DNA from: Novosphingobium ovatum
Lineage (GTDB): Bacteria > Pseudomonadota > Alphaproteobacteria > Sphingomonadales > Sphingomonadaceae
Direction: 5' to 3'
Length of the DNA stretch: 64,000 nt
Assembly (NCBI RefSeq): GCF_009909235.1
Contig: NZ_JAAAPO010000001.1
Span: 62,001-126,000, forward strand
Shown here: positions 34,581 through 43,290 of the stretch, one piece after another
Numbering within the stretch: position 1 is the stretch's first letter
Layout: each line of letters begins with the position of its first letter
Notes under the pieces: generated by a model
What the model saw: the letters and a program-made list of their open reading frames with translations, nothing else
What the model was told of the DNA's origin: nothing
Databases searched by the model: none
Position numbers and translations under genes: made by a program

Positions 34581-35162
34581 ATGGCCGATGCGCTGATCCT
34601 GCCGCTGACGCCCGCTTGCGCCGATGCGCTGGCGCCGTTTGGCACGATCATTGGCCGGGCATCGGGTGCGCCCGAGATCCCCATCGATTACTATCGCGGG
34701 GCGGTGCGGGTGTCGGTCCCTGCGCCCTTTGTCAGCGAAAGCGCGGTGGATATCACATTGGCCGCGATGGACCCGCGCCCTTTGGAGGTCCGCTATATGG
34801 AGCGCCATTTCCAGCATACGCAGGCCTTCATCCCGCTGGGGGGAAAGCCATTTGTCGCGGTGATGGCCCCGCCCGGCGAAGGCGATCTGCCCGATCTGTC
34901 GGCGGCGCGGGCCTTTCTGTTTAATGGCAGCGCGGGGTTCCAGATGCATATCGGCACTTGGCACGAGTTTCCCTTTGCGTTGCAGCCCGACACCGATCTG
35001 ATCGTCATCCTGTCGCGCCAGACAGGGGCGGATCTGCGGGCCAAAGACCCCGCGACCGAGGAGGCCCATGGCCCCGATCTGGACAAGAAAGACATCGCCG
35101 CGCGCACCGGCCGCCTGATCCGGGTGGACCTGCCCGCCAACCTCTCACAGCCATCGGAGTGA
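34581..35162 (+). CDS. ureidoglycolate lyase (AllA)-family protein
   Basis: 193 residues of the cupin-like ureidoglycolate lyase family: APFGTIIGR at the N-terminus, MERHFQHTQAFIPLGGKPF in the centre and GTWHEFPFAL near the end, with the conserved Glu/His pairs of AllA. It begins one base after the b561 stop and is 4 bases before the LLM gene. No purine or allantoin gene is nearby, so in this context it may act on another substrate. A nitrogen-salvage function cannot be excluded. Confidence 0.83.
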   Translation: MADALILPLTPACADALAPFGTIIGRASGAPEIPIDYYRGAVRVSVPAPFVSESAVDITLAAMDPRPLEVRYMERHFQHTQAFIPLGGKPFVAVMAPPGEGDLPDLSAARAFLFNGSAGFQMHIGTWHEFPFALQPDTDLIVILSRQTGADLRAKDPATEEAHGPDLDKKDIAARTGRLIRVDLPANLSQPSE

Positions 35163-35166
35163 CCCC

Positions 35167-36261
35167 ATGCCGGTAGAACTGAACGGCCTGCTCAACCACA
35201 ATATCTCCAGCGAGATCAGCCCGCTGCCCTTCACCACCTTTGACCCCGACGGCATCGCCAAGATGGCCAAACTGCACGAGGCCTATGGCTATGACCGGGT
35301 GCTGATCGCCAATGCCGCGACGATGCCCGACAATTTCACCACGGCGGGCTATGTCGCGGCGCATACCCAGCGGTTGGGCGTGATGCTGGCGCATCGCCCC
35401 GGTTTCATCCCGCCGACGATGGCCGCGCGCATGCTGGCGACGCTGGACAACCTGATGCCGGGGCGCGCGGGCGTGCACATCATCACCGCCGCCAGCGACG
35501 AGGAAACGCAGGCCGATGGCGACTATCAGACCAAGGTGGCGCGTTATGACCGCGCGCGCGAATATATCCGCGTGCTGCGCCAGATGTGGACCAGCACCGC
35601 GCCGATTGACCATGACGACACGTGGTTCAAGTTCACCGGCGGCTTTTGCGCGGTAAAGCCGGTGAACCCGCAGATCCCGGTCTATTTCGGCGGCATGAGC
35701 CCGGCCGCGCTGGAGACGGCGGGGGAATGCTGTGACGTGTTTGCCACCCTGTCCGACACGGTCGAGGGCATGAGCGAGGTGGTGGCCAAGGTGCGCGCCG
35801 CCGCAGCGCCCCATGGCCGAAGCCCGCGTTTCCTGATGTCGATCCGCATCGTCATTGCCGAGACGGACGAGGCCGCATGGGCGCGGGCCGATGCGATCCG
35901 GGATCAGGTGATGGCCAACATGGGCAAGCTGGACGCCAATGTCGTCGCCAACAAAGCCGACGGGTTCAAGCGCACCGCCGACATTGCCGCGCGCGGCGAC
36001 CGGCTGGAAAAGTGTTTCTGGAACGGCATCAATCAGTTGCGCGGCGGGCAGAGCAATTCGGGCGCGCTGGTCGGCAGCCCGGACACGCTGGCCGATGCGA
36101 TCATGGATTATTACAAGGCGGGCGTGTCGGCCTTCATCCTGCGCGGGTTTGACCCGATCGAGGACGTCAAGACCATCGGGCGCGACCTGTTCCCGTTGAT
36201 CCGCGCGCGGGTGGCCGATTATGACCGGGGGCAGGCCGCCGCGCAGGCTGTGCCCGCCTGA
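35167..36261 (+). CDS. LLM-class flavin-dependent monooxygenase (SsuD-like)
   Basis: 364 residues with the luciferase-like TIM barrel. Typical segments are HEAYGYDRVLIA, AHTQRLGVMLAHRPG, GRAGVHIITAA, VYFGGMSPAALE and LVGSPDTLADAI, closest to alkanesulfonate monooxygenase SsuD. These enzymes use FMNH2 from a separate reductase, which is not in this window. GGAG 8 bases before the ATG gives the start. It ends the b561-AllA transcript. Together with the HpsN-like HisD paralogue it hints at organosulfur or other heteroatom chemistry, but both families have wide substrate ranges. Confidence 0.88.
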   Translation: MPVELNGLLNHNISSEISPLPFTTFDPDGIAKMAKLHEAYGYDRVLIANAATMPDNFTTAGYVAAHTQRLGVMLAHRPGFIPPTMAARMLATLDNLMPGRAGVHIITAASDEETQADGDYQTKVARYDRAREYIRVLRQMWTSTAPIDHDDTWFKFTGGFCAVKPVNPQIPVYFGGMSPAALETAGECCDVFATLSDTVEGMSEVVAKVRAAAAPHGRSPRFLMSIRIVIAETDEAAWARADAIRDQVMANMGKLDANVVANKADGFKRTADIAARGDRLEKCFWNGINQLRGGQSNSGALVGSPDTLADAIMDYYKAGVSAFILRGFDPIEDVKTIGRDLFPLIRARVADYDRGQAAAQAVPA

Positions 36262-36484
36262 CCATTGCGGCCAGTACCACAGGGGCGGCGCGGGGCAGAG
36301 GCCTTGCGCCGCCCTTTGGCTATGGGTGGGCGGGCTTGACGTCACAGGGTGAATAGCTATTCCTGCGGGCATGTGTCAGCGTTGTCAGTCTGGATGGCAT
36401 GACCGCGTGGACGCGCTCTGTTAACGCGGGGCATCAGGCCGCAAAACAGGCCGAATGTAACTGCCACTATATGGGAGACGACCT

Positions 36485-37780
36485 ATGGCGCTGGCGCCCG
36501 ACCTGTCGAGCAGCACCGATCCAAGCACCATCGAAGAGGAGGGCACCCATATCGATGCCCCGGAACTGCGCCTTTTCGTGATGGCGCTGTTCTTTACCTT
36601 TGGCGGGATCACCAGCCTGAATGACGTGATCATTCCCAAGCTGAAAGAGCTGTTCACGCTGAATTACATGCAGGCGATGTTCGTCAACACCGCCTTTTTC
36701 GCCGCCTATGCGATCATTGGCCTGCCGGGCGCGGCGCTGGTCAAAAAGGTCGGCTATATGCGCGGCGCGGTCATCGGCCTGTTACTCATGGTGGGCGGCT
36801 GTCTGATGTTCATCCCGGCCTCGCAAAGCGCGGCTTTCCCGGTGTTCCTGTTCGCGCTGTTCGTGCTGGCCTCGGGCGTGGTGATCGTGCAGGTGGTGAC
36901 CAATCCGCTGATTTCGCTGCTGGGTCCGGTCAAGACCGCGCATAGCCGCCTGACCTTTGCGCAGGCGTTCAACAGCCTGGGCACGGTGATCTTTCCCATC
37001 GTTGGCTCGGCGCTGATTCTGGGCGGGCTGGCGCATGTCGATCCGGCCAAGCTGTCGGGTCCGGAGCTGGACGCCTATCGCGTGGCCGAAACCTCGACGG
37101 TGGTGCGCACCTATATCGGTCTGGCGCTGGCGCTGGGTCTGGTGGCGCTGGTGGTGTGGTTCAACCGCAACCGCCTGCAGGGCGAAAAGCACACGCAGGG
37201 CGGGCTGTTTGACGGCTTTGCGCTGCTGTCGCGTCCGCGCTTTGCCTTTGGCGCGCTGTGCATCTTTGTCTATGTCGGGGCCGAAGTTGCCGTAGGCTCG
37301 ATGATCGTCAACTATCTGCGTCAGCCCCATGTGTTGGCGCTGGACGAAGCGGGCGCGGGCAAGCTGATCTTTGTCTATTGGCTGGGCGCGATGCTGGGCC
37401 GTTTTGCCGGTTCGGCGCTGATGCGGGTGATCCATCCGGGCAAGCTGCTGGCGTGCAACGCGCTGGGGGCTGTGGCGCTGATCGCGATTTCGGCCAATTC
37501 GGGCGGGCATCTGGCGGCCTATACGCTGCTGGCGATTGGCCTGATGAACTCGATCATGTTCCCGACGATCTTCAGCCTTGCCTGCGAAGGGCTGGGCGCC
37601 AAGGCGGCCGATGGTTCGGGCATCATCAACGTCGCCATCGTGGGCGGTGCGATTGTCCCGCCGCTGGTGGGCGCGCTGGCTGACAGCACCTCGCTGTCGC
37701 TGGCGCTGGGTCTGCCGGCGCTGTGCTATGCGGTGATTGCGGGCTTTGGCCTGTATGCGCGGCGGCCGGTCAACACCTGA
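36485..37780 (+). CDS. MFS sugar transporter (FucP/GluP type)
   Basis: 431 residues, about 12 membrane segments. FFTFGGITSLNDVIIPKLKE in helix 1 and VQVVTNPLISLLGP plus RLTFAQAFNSLGT in helices 4-5 match the glucose/galactose (GluP) and fucose (FucP) H+ symporters. GGGAG precedes the ATG; the preceding 220 bases contain its promoter. It is followed by a strong terminator. Import of glucose or a related hexose set free by the GH3 glycosidase is an attractive but unproven link. Confidence 0.88.
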   Translation: MALAPDLSSSTDPSTIEEEGTHIDAPELRLFVMALFFTFGGITSLNDVIIPKLKELFTLNYMQAMFVNTAFFAAYAIIGLPGAALVKKVGYMRGAVIGLLLMVGGCLMFIPASQSAAFPVFLFALFVLASGVVIVQVVTNPLISLLGPVKTAHSRLTFAQAFNSLGTVIFPIVGSALILGGLAHVDPAKLSGPELDAYRVAETSTVVRTYIGLALALGLVALVVWFNRNRLQGEKHTQGGLFDGFALLSRPRFAFGALCIFVYVGAEVAVGSMIVNYLRQPHVLALDEAGAGKLIFVYWLGAMLGRFAGSALMRVIHPGKLLACNALGAVALIAISANSGGHLAAYTLLAIGLMNSIMFPTIFSLACEGLGAKAADGSGIINVAIVGGAIVPPLVGALADSTSLSLALGLPALCYAVIAGFGLYARRPVNT

Positions 37781-37803
37781 TCGCGGCCGATCAGGGCCAC
37801 ACA

Positions 37804-37839
37804 AAAAGGCCGGCAGGGTTTGCGCCCTGCCGGCCTTTT
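37804..37839. terminator. bidirectional rho-independent terminator
   Basis: A perfect 15-base inverted repeat (AAAAGGCCGGCAGGG and its complement) with a 6-base loop, flanked by A and T runs. It separates the sugar transporter from the convergent phosphate transport operon and marks the right end of the catabolic region. Confidence 0.92.
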
Positions 37840-37860
37840 GCTTGCCCGGTAAACGGGGGA

Positions 37861-38868
37861 TCAGCCGATCAGCGTGGCGATATAATAGAACGCCGCACCC
37901 ACGGCCGCCGCCGCCGGAATGGTGATGACCCATGCCACCACCAGACGCCCTGCCACGCTCCACCGCACCGCACTGGTACGCTTGGCCGCGCCCACGCCCA
38001 TGATGGAGCCGGTGATGGTGTGGGTGGTCGACACCGGAATGCCCATCGCGCTGGCGCCGAACAGCATGATCGATCCGCCCATGCTGGCGGCAAAGCCCTG
38101 ATGGTGCGACAGCTTGGTGATCTTGTTGCCCATCGTCTCGATGATCTTCCAGCCGCCCGACAGCGTGCCCAGACCCATCGCGACATAGCAGGACAGCACC
38201 ACCCAGCCCGGCACGTGGAATTCACCGCCCAGCATGCCCTGCGAATAGAGCAGGACGGTGATGATCCCCATCGTCTTTTGCGCGTCATTGGCGCCGTGGC
38301 CCAGCGAATAGGCCGCAGCCGATGCCAGATGCAGCGCCTTGAATGACCGCTCGGCCGCGCGGGCCGACGCCTTGACGAACAGCCACGAGGACAGCAGCAT
38401 CAGCAGCATCGAGGCCGCCATGCCAATCAGCGGGGCCAGCACGATGAAGCTGGCGGTTTTGCTGACGCCGCCCCAGACCACCGCGTCCAGACCACCGCGC
38501 GCAATGCCTGCGCCCACCAGACCGCCGACCAGCGCGTGGCTGGAGGACGAGGGGATGCCGCGCAGCCAGGTGAACACGTTCCACGCCATGGCCCCCACCA
38601 GCGCGCCAAAGATGACGTGCGGGGTGATGATGTCCTTGTTCACCATGCCCTTGCCCACGGTTTCGGCGACCTTCAGGCCGAAAAACCAATAGGCGGCAAA
38701 GTTGAAAAAGGCGGCGAAAATCACCGCCTGCACCGGCGAGAGCAGCTTGGTCGAGACGACCGTCGCAATCGAATTGGCCGCGTCATGCAGCCCGTTGATG
38801 AAATCGAACAGCAGCGCAAGCACCACCAGCGCCACGATCAGCGGCATCGCCACGATCACATGTTCCAT
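37861..38868 (-). CDS. pit: low-affinity inorganic phosphate transporter (Pit family)
   Basis: 335 residues, about 10 membrane segments with the two Pit repeats: FDFINGLHDAANSIATVVST near the N-terminus and SLGHGANDAQKTMGI in the second half, both carrying the family's G-x-x-D-A/N-D-A signature. It transports metal-phosphate with protons. It follows the NUDIX-DUF47 gene by 15 bases in the same transcript, the usual partner arrangement for DUF47 (Pit accessory) proteins. Confidence 0.95.
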   Translation of the reverse strand: MEHVIVAMPLIVALVVLALLFDFINGLHDAANSIATVVSTKLLSPVQAVIFAAFFNFAAYWFFGLKVAETVGKGMVNKDIITPHVIFGALVGAMAWNVFTWLRGIPSSSSHALVGGLVGAGIARGGLDAVVWGGVSKTASFIVLAPLIGMAASMLLMLLSSWLFVKASARAAERSFKALHLASAAAYSLGHGANDAQKTMGIITVLLYSQGMLGGEFHVPGWVVLSCYVAMGLGTLSGGWKIIETMGNKITKLSHHQGFAASMGGSIMLFGASAMGIPVSTTHTITGSIMGVGAAKRTSAVRWSVAGRLVVAWVITIPAAAAVGAAFYYIATLIG

Positions 38869-38883
38869 GAGGGCAGCCCCCTA

Positions 38884-40020
38884 TCAGGCGTGATCGATGA
38901 CGAGGCCGTCGATCTCGTTGGCGACATCCTCGAACTTGTCGACCACCTTTTCCAGGTGGCTGTAGATCTCGCGCTCGACGATGAAACGCATCGTGTCGGT
39001 CTTGCCGAACTGCTTGAACGCGTTCTTCAGGCCCTTGGCGTGGATGTCGTCGGCCTGGCCTTCCATGCGCACCAGACGCTCGGTCAACTCGTGCAGGCGG
39101 GCAGCGTTGCCGTGGATGTCGCGCAGCATCGGCAGCGCTTCGGCGATCAGGCGGCTGGCGTCGACGATGATCGCGGTCATGTCGCGCATTTCCTGCGTGA
39201 ATTCGCGCACGTCATACAGGTCGATGGCGCCGGCGGTCTGCTGCATCTGGTCGATGGCATCATCCATCGCGCCGATCAGGCTGATGATCGCGCCACGGTC
39301 AAACGGCGTCAGGAAGGTCTTGCGCACGCTCACCAGCACTTCGCGGGTGATGGTGTCGGCCTCTTCCTCGCGCTCGACGATTTCCTTGACGTGCTGGGCC
39401 ATGCCAGCGCCGCCCTGGAACAGGCGCGAAAGGGCGTCACCGCCCGCCGTCACGGTCTGGGCATGGGCCTCGAACAGGTCGAAAAACTGACCCTGACGGG
39501 GCAGCAAGGCCTGAAACCAGTGGAACATTCTGAAACCTTCCCTCACAGAACGAAAGCCGCCGGGCAGGGGCAAGCCGGACGCGGCGGCGGTAAAATCGGC
39601 CGGGCTGAAACCGCGCATCAGATCGCGCAGGCCCGGTTCGGCAACATTTTCGGCAGCCTCACGCAACGAGAACCAGCGGCGGGTGCGCTGTGCCTCCTCT
39701 TTCCAGCTGTCCAGTTCCTGCGTCACGGCCAAGGGGAAGACCACCACCTCAACCTGCAAGGACGCGCCCGAATTCAACTGCTTGCGGTATTGGTATGACC
39801 CCAGCGGCGCGGGGCAGATCGAGCCCACCACGCCGCCTTCTTCCAGCGCCTCCAGTTCGGCGGCGGCATGGTTGACCACGCCTTTCATCCGGTTACCCTT
39901 GGGCAACACCCATCGCCCGGTTCCCCGTGATGTCACCAACAACACCTCGATCGGTGCGTTCAGTTCGGGGCCGGTCTTGCGATAGGGCAGGGCAGCAATC
40001 TGGCGAATGGCGCGACTCAC
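38884..40020 (-). CDS. NUDIX hydrolase fused to DUF47 (PhoU-like Pit accessory) domain
   Basis: 378 residues in one open frame. Residues 1-145 are a NUDIX domain: RWVLPKGNRMKG and the Nudix helix AELEALEEGGVVG, like the alphaproteobacterial diphosphoinositol/NUDIX proteins. Residues 165-378 (MFHWFQALLP onward, with IEREEEAD-type and YDVREFTQEMRD segments) are a complete DUF47 helical protein, regulator of the Pit transporter. No stop codon divides them. However, Met165 (39528) has GAGGGAAGG 7 bases upstream, so DUF47 is probably also made alone. Linked domains suggest a tie between phosphate import and a phosphorylated or diphosphorylated metabolite. Confidence 0.8.
   Translation of the reverse strand: MSRAIRQIAALPYRKTGPELNAPIEVLLVTSRGTGRWVLPKGNRMKGVVNHAAAELEALEEGGVVGSICPAPLGSYQYRKQLNSGASLQVEVVVFPLAVTQELDSWKEEAQRTRRWFSLREAAENVAEPGLRDLMRGFSPADFTAAASGLPLPGGFRSVREGFRMFHWFQALLPRQGQFFDLFEAHAQTVTAGGDALSRLFQGGAGMAQHVKEIVEREEEADTITREVLVSVRKTFLTPFDRGAIISLIGAMDDAIDQMQQTAGAIDLYDVREFTQEMRDMTAIIVDASRLIAEALPMLRDIHGNAARLHELTERLVRMEGQADDIHAKGLKNAFKQFGKTDTMRFIVEREIYSHLEKVVDKFEDVANEIDGLVIDHA
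39536..39544 (-). promoter_or_regulatory. internal ribosome binding site for the DUF47 half
   Basis: On the minus strand GAGGGAAGG stands 7 bases before ATG (39528-39526), in frame with the NUDIX part. It is one of the best ribosome sites in the window and is the reason to expect a separate 214-residue DUF47 product. Confidence 0.65.
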
Positions 40021-40192
40021 AGATGAAAAGGGCGTAAAACGGGCAGAATTCGCCGGGCCATGTCAGTTTTGTTACATACTGGCAAGAGTGGCGGCGGCAA
40101 AATCCCCCTTGGCCCGGTTATCGCATGGATTCGCCTAAAAAACGGCATGGATTTGCGCCGATTTCGTGCAGCCGGTGCCGGGCCGCCGCCGC

Positions 40193-40609
40193 TTAATCGC
40201 GGGGGGGCTGGTGGATCAGCGGCTGATCGCGCAACAGTGCCGATAGAGTGGCCCAGTCCTGGCCCGCCACGGCCGCATTGGCATGGGCCTGCATCGCGCG
40301 ATAGGCGTTCAGCACCTGATGGCCGGTGGGCGTGACATGCGCTCCGCCACCGCGGCGGGGCTCTGCCGGGGTGGCGCGCGCGGTGGTGCCGGGGCTGGCG
40401 CTGACCAGTGGGGCCTGCCAACAGCGGTTCATCGCGTCCACCAACAGCCATGCCCGACGATAGCTCATGCCCATCGCGCGCCCGGCCGCTGATATCGAGC
40501 CTTCGGCGATGATCGCGTCCAGCAGGTCGGCCTTGCCCGGCCCCATGGCGATTTCTTCGCCGCAATACAGGCGCAGGGTGATCTTGATCCGGGGTGGTTG
40601 GGCGGTCAT
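40193..40609 (-). CDS. ModE-like winged-helix transcriptional regulator
   Basis: 138 residues. The segment LLDAIIAEGSISAAGRAMGMSYRRAWLLVDAMN is split here as LLDAIIAEGSIS, AAGRAMGMSYRRAW and LVDAMNRCW: the ModE N-terminal helix-turn-helix. The C-terminal molbindin (TOBE) domains of full ModE are absent, as in many short ModE-type regulators. The ATG lies 20 codons inside the open frame and matches the usual length. No molybdate transporter gene is nearby, so the target is unknown. It lies 172 bases upstream of the NUDIX-DUF47 gene on the same strand. Confidence 0.85.
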   Translation of the reverse strand: MTAQPPRIKITLRLYCGEEIAMGPGKADLLDAIIAEGSISAAGRAMGMSYRRAWLLVDAMNRCWQAPLVSASPGTTARATPAEPRRGGGAHVTPTGHQVLNAYRAMQAHANAAVAGQDWATLSALLRDQPLIHQPPRD

Positions 40610-40677
40610 CCACAAAGGTTTAGCCCCGCCATACCCATCAGGGCAAGCGGGGCTAGGGTGCGGGGCCATATGGTGAA

Positions 40678-42168
40678 TTACCAGTTGGCGGCGCGTCGTA
40701 ACTGCGTTTCCATCTCGACCTGCGCCGGATCGCGGCGCATGCCCCGGTCGGCGGCGCTGCCGGTGCGAGGCTTTTCACGGCGTTCCAGTTTGAACTGGCC
40801 GACGATGCGGGCCATCAGGCCGGCTTGATCCTTCAGCCCGCGCGCGGCCGCATTCGATTCCTCGACCATGGCGGCGTTTTGTTGCGTATTGATGTCCATC
40901 TGCTGGATCTCTGCCGTCAGCGAGCGCATGCTTTCGGCCTGTGTTTCGGCATAGCCGGCGATGTCCTGAGCCTGCCCTGTGGTTTGCGACATCATCTGGA
41001 TGATGCGCTCCAGCGATTCGCCGGTCTGGCCCACCAGATCGACGCCTTCGCGCACGTCTTCGCTGGATTTGGTGATCAGGTCCTTGATCGTCTTGGCCGA
41101 TTCGGTGGTGCGATGGGCCAGGGCGCGCACTTCGGATGCGACCACGGCAAAGCCCTTGCCCGCGTCCCCGGCGCGGGCCGCCTCGACGCCGGCGTTCAGC
41201 GCCAGCAGGTTGGTTTGGAACGCGATGGCCTCGATCACATCGGTGATGCTGGCGATTTCTTCCGAGGAATGCTTGATCTTGTCCATCGCTCCCACGGCGG
41301 CTTCGACGATCTGGCCGCCTTCGTGGGCGTGCTGATACACTTGCGAGACGCTGGCGTTGACCTGTTTGGCGCTGTTGGCGGTGGTGGCGATGCCGTCCGA
41401 TACGGTGCGCATCATTTCGGCGGTGCGGGCGATGGCGGCGGCCTGCGATTCGGTGCGGTTGGCCAGATCATTGGCGGCGCTGCTGATTTCGCGGGCGCCC
41501 ACCTCGACGCTTTCGGCCGAATCGGTCATCTGGATCACCATGTTGCTGATCTGAAACCGCATATTGTGGAAGTCCTTGGCCGTCTGCGCATAGGACTCTG
41601 GCAAGTCCTTGAGGTTATAGCGCAAGTCGCCTTCGGCCATCATCGATAGGCCGGTGTTCAACTCGTTGATCACCTTCACGCGCGAGGCTTCCTCGGCCTT
41701 GAAATAGGCGTTGAGCGCGGCGGCCATGTCGTGCAACGCGGCCTTGACCATGGCGGCGATGGTTTCGCCCCGCGCCTTGCCGCCCAGCGTGCCCGAGCAC
41801 ATGTTGACGATCACCTCTTCGAGCATCAGGGCATAGCCGCTGATGTAATAATCCGGTGTCAGGCCGATATCAGCATGAATTCGGCCGATTTTTTCCGACC
41901 GGTCCAGCGATGCCTGATCAAACCGGCTGGAGAACATGATGTCCCAATGGCGCAACTGCTTGGACGCGGCATGTTCACGCGCTTCTTGCGTCGGCAGCAT
42001 CTTGGAGGTGATCGGGTCGCGCGCGATCCGGGCATAGAGTTCGTTCAGCGCGCCGGGGGCGTATTTGGCGACGGCTGTACGCACCTTGGGAAAGCGCGCA
42101 TAGTTTGCTTCGGTCACGGGTGCCAAAGCACCATGAGGGGTTCCAGCCGAATGAGAGGGGTTCGTCAT
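40678..42168 (-). CDS. globin-coupled methyl-accepting chemotaxis sensor (HemAT-like)
   Basis: 496 residues, no membrane segment. Residues about 15-175 form a sensor globin with proximal His98 in [11 protein letters not shown] and the PDYYISGY motif typical of globin-coupled sensors. A HAMP-like linker ([15 protein letters not shown]) leads to a methyl-accepting signalling domain whose hairpin tip is [20 protein letters not shown] with ARAG following. It should sense O2 (or NO/CO) in the cytoplasm and drive a CheA pathway, but no che gene lies nearby. The frame is open 314 codons further upstream across the divergent TPR gene; that part is low-complexity antisense and was rejected. Confidence 0.92.
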   Translation of the reverse strand: MTNPSHSAGTPHGALAPVTEANYARFPKVRTAVAKYAPGALNELYARIARDPITSKMLPTQEAREHAASKQLRHWDIMFSSRFDQASLDRSEKIGRIHADIGLTPDYYISGYALMLEEVIVNMCSGTLGGKARGETIAAMVKAALHDMAAALNAYFKAEEASRVKVINELNTGLSMMAEGDLRYNLKDLPESYAQTAKDFHNMRFQISNMVIQMTDSAESVEVGAREISSAANDLANRTESQAAAIARTAEMMRTVSDGIATTANSAKQVNASVSQVYQHAHEGGQIVEAAVGAMDKIKHSSEEIASITDVIEAIAFQTNLLALNAGVEAARAGDAGKGFAVVASEVRALAHRTTESAKTIKDLITKSSEDVREGVDLVGQTGESLERIIQMMSQTTGQAQDIAGYAETQAESMRSLTAEIQQMDINTQQNAAMVEESNAAARGLKDQAGLMARIVGQFKLERREKPRTGSAADRGMRRDPAQVEMETQLRRAANW

Positions 42169-42270
42169 GGAGCTACCTTTTGCGGGTGTTTGTTGTTGGG
42201 GGACGGAATAGCCAGCCAACCTTGTGCGTTGTCTTTGTAAAGCGAACTTGGTTGCTGTCCGTTGATCTTG

Positions 42271-42293
42271 CGCCTGCGTAGCTTTGCGCAGGC
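42271..42293. promoter_or_regulatory. stem-loop in the divergent region between chemoreceptor and TPR gene
   Basis: CGCCTGCG and CGCAGGCG form a perfect 8-base stem with a 7-base loop, about 100 bases from both start codons. It may be an operator or a leader hairpin. Confidence 0.35.
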
Positions 42294-42393
42294 GGGGCAT
42301 CGCAACACTTCGTCGCATTCCCGGGCCGCGGCTCTTGAATTTGGCCGCCTGTTCCCCAACTCCTCCACGCGAATTCTCGCATGGAGTATCACG

Positions 42394-43227
42394 ATGTCCA
42401 AGTCTCGCCTGTGGTTGCTGGCCCCTGCCGCGCTGGCGCTGTCGGCCCTGATGGTTCCTTCTGCCGCCTCGGCCGCCAGCGCCACGCTGGCCGAAGTGTC
42501 GAGCGCGGCGCAATCCGGTCAGGTGGACAAGGCGCTGGAGATGATGGCGGGCGTGCTCAAGGAGCATCCCGACAGCGCCAAGGCCCATTTCGTGCAGGCC
42601 GAATTGCTGGCCAAAAAGGGTGACAAGGCCGGCGCGCGCACCGAACTGGCCAAGGCCGAGAGCCTGAAGCCGGGCCTGCCCTTTGTAAAGCCGGCGGCGG
42701 TGGCCGCGCTCAAGGCGCAGTTGGGCATGGGTGGCGCTGTGGCGCCCGCCGGCTCGACCACGCAGGCCCCCGCTCCGGCCGAGCAGAAGAAGAGCACGTC
42801 GTGGATCTGGGCGATAGTGATCGGCGCGGCCATCTTTGGCGTGCTGGCACTGTTGCGCCGCCGTTCGTCCAACGCGATGCCCGCGCCGATGGGCGGTCAG
42901 GGCATGGGCCAAGGCGGTTTCGGCCAGCCCGGCTATGGCCAGGGCGGTTATGGTCAGGGCGGCTTTGGCCAACAGGGCGGCGGGTTTGGCTCCAGCATCA
43001 TGGGCGGTCTGGCCACGGGCGCGGCGGCGGGCGTGGGCTTTGCCGCTGGTGAGCGTATCATCGACGGCATGTTCGGCCATGGCGAAAGCGGCGCTACGGG
43101 CACGGCCCATGCCGCCACGCCTGATCCGTCCAGCTATAACAGCGATATGGGTGGTTCGGATTTCGGCATCAGCGATGGCGGCGGCTGGGATGATTCTAGC
43201 GGCGGTGGCGATGATGGCGGCTGGTAA
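42394..43227 (+). CDS. secreted or membrane TPR protein with Gly-rich tail
   Basis: 277 residues. Signal peptide about 1-27 ([19 protein letters not shown]). Residues 30-100 hold one to two tetratricopeptide repeats ([35 protein letters not shown]). A membrane helix ([18 protein letters not shown]) follows at about 132-150, then Gly/Gln/Tyr repeats ([14 protein letters not shown]), a [17 protein letters not shown] small-residue segment and an Asp/Gly/Trp-rich end. GGAG 7 bases before the ATG marks the start. The tail resembles those of envelope proteins of the DUF2076/TPM type. The function is unknown. Confidence 0.78.
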   Translation: MSKSRLWLLAPAALALSALMVPSAASAASATLAEVSSAAQSGQVDKALEMMAGVLKEHPDSAKAHFVQAELLAKKGDKAGARTELAKAESLKPGLPFVKPAAVAALKAQLGMGGAVAPAGSTTQAPAPAEQKKSTSWIWAIVIGAAIFGVLALLRRRSSNAMPAPMGGQGMGQGGFGQPGYGQGGYGQGGFGQQGGGFGSSIMGGLATGAAAGVGFAAGERIIDGMFGHGESGATGTAHAATPDPSSYNSDMGGSDFGISDGGGWDDSSGGGDDGGW

Positions 43228-43251
43228 AAGGCCGGTCTGACCACAAACAGC

Positions 43252-43290
43252 AAACCCCGCGCCAGCATCACCTGTCGCGGGGTTTTGTTT
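43252..43290 (+). terminator. rho-independent terminator after the TPR gene
   Basis: AAACCCCGCG pairs perfectly with CGCGGGGTTT, followed by TTTTGTTT. It reaches the last codon of the convergent regulator gene. Confidence 0.9.

Noticed and set aside
34581..35162. An allantoin or purine degradation cluster.
   Set aside because: Only one AllA-like gene is present; the neighbours are cytochrome b561 and an LLM monooxygenase.
42169..43110. N-terminal extension of the globin chemoreceptor frame by 314 codons.
   Set aside because: It runs antisense through the TPR gene and divergent promoter; the ATG at 42168 starts a normal globin domain.
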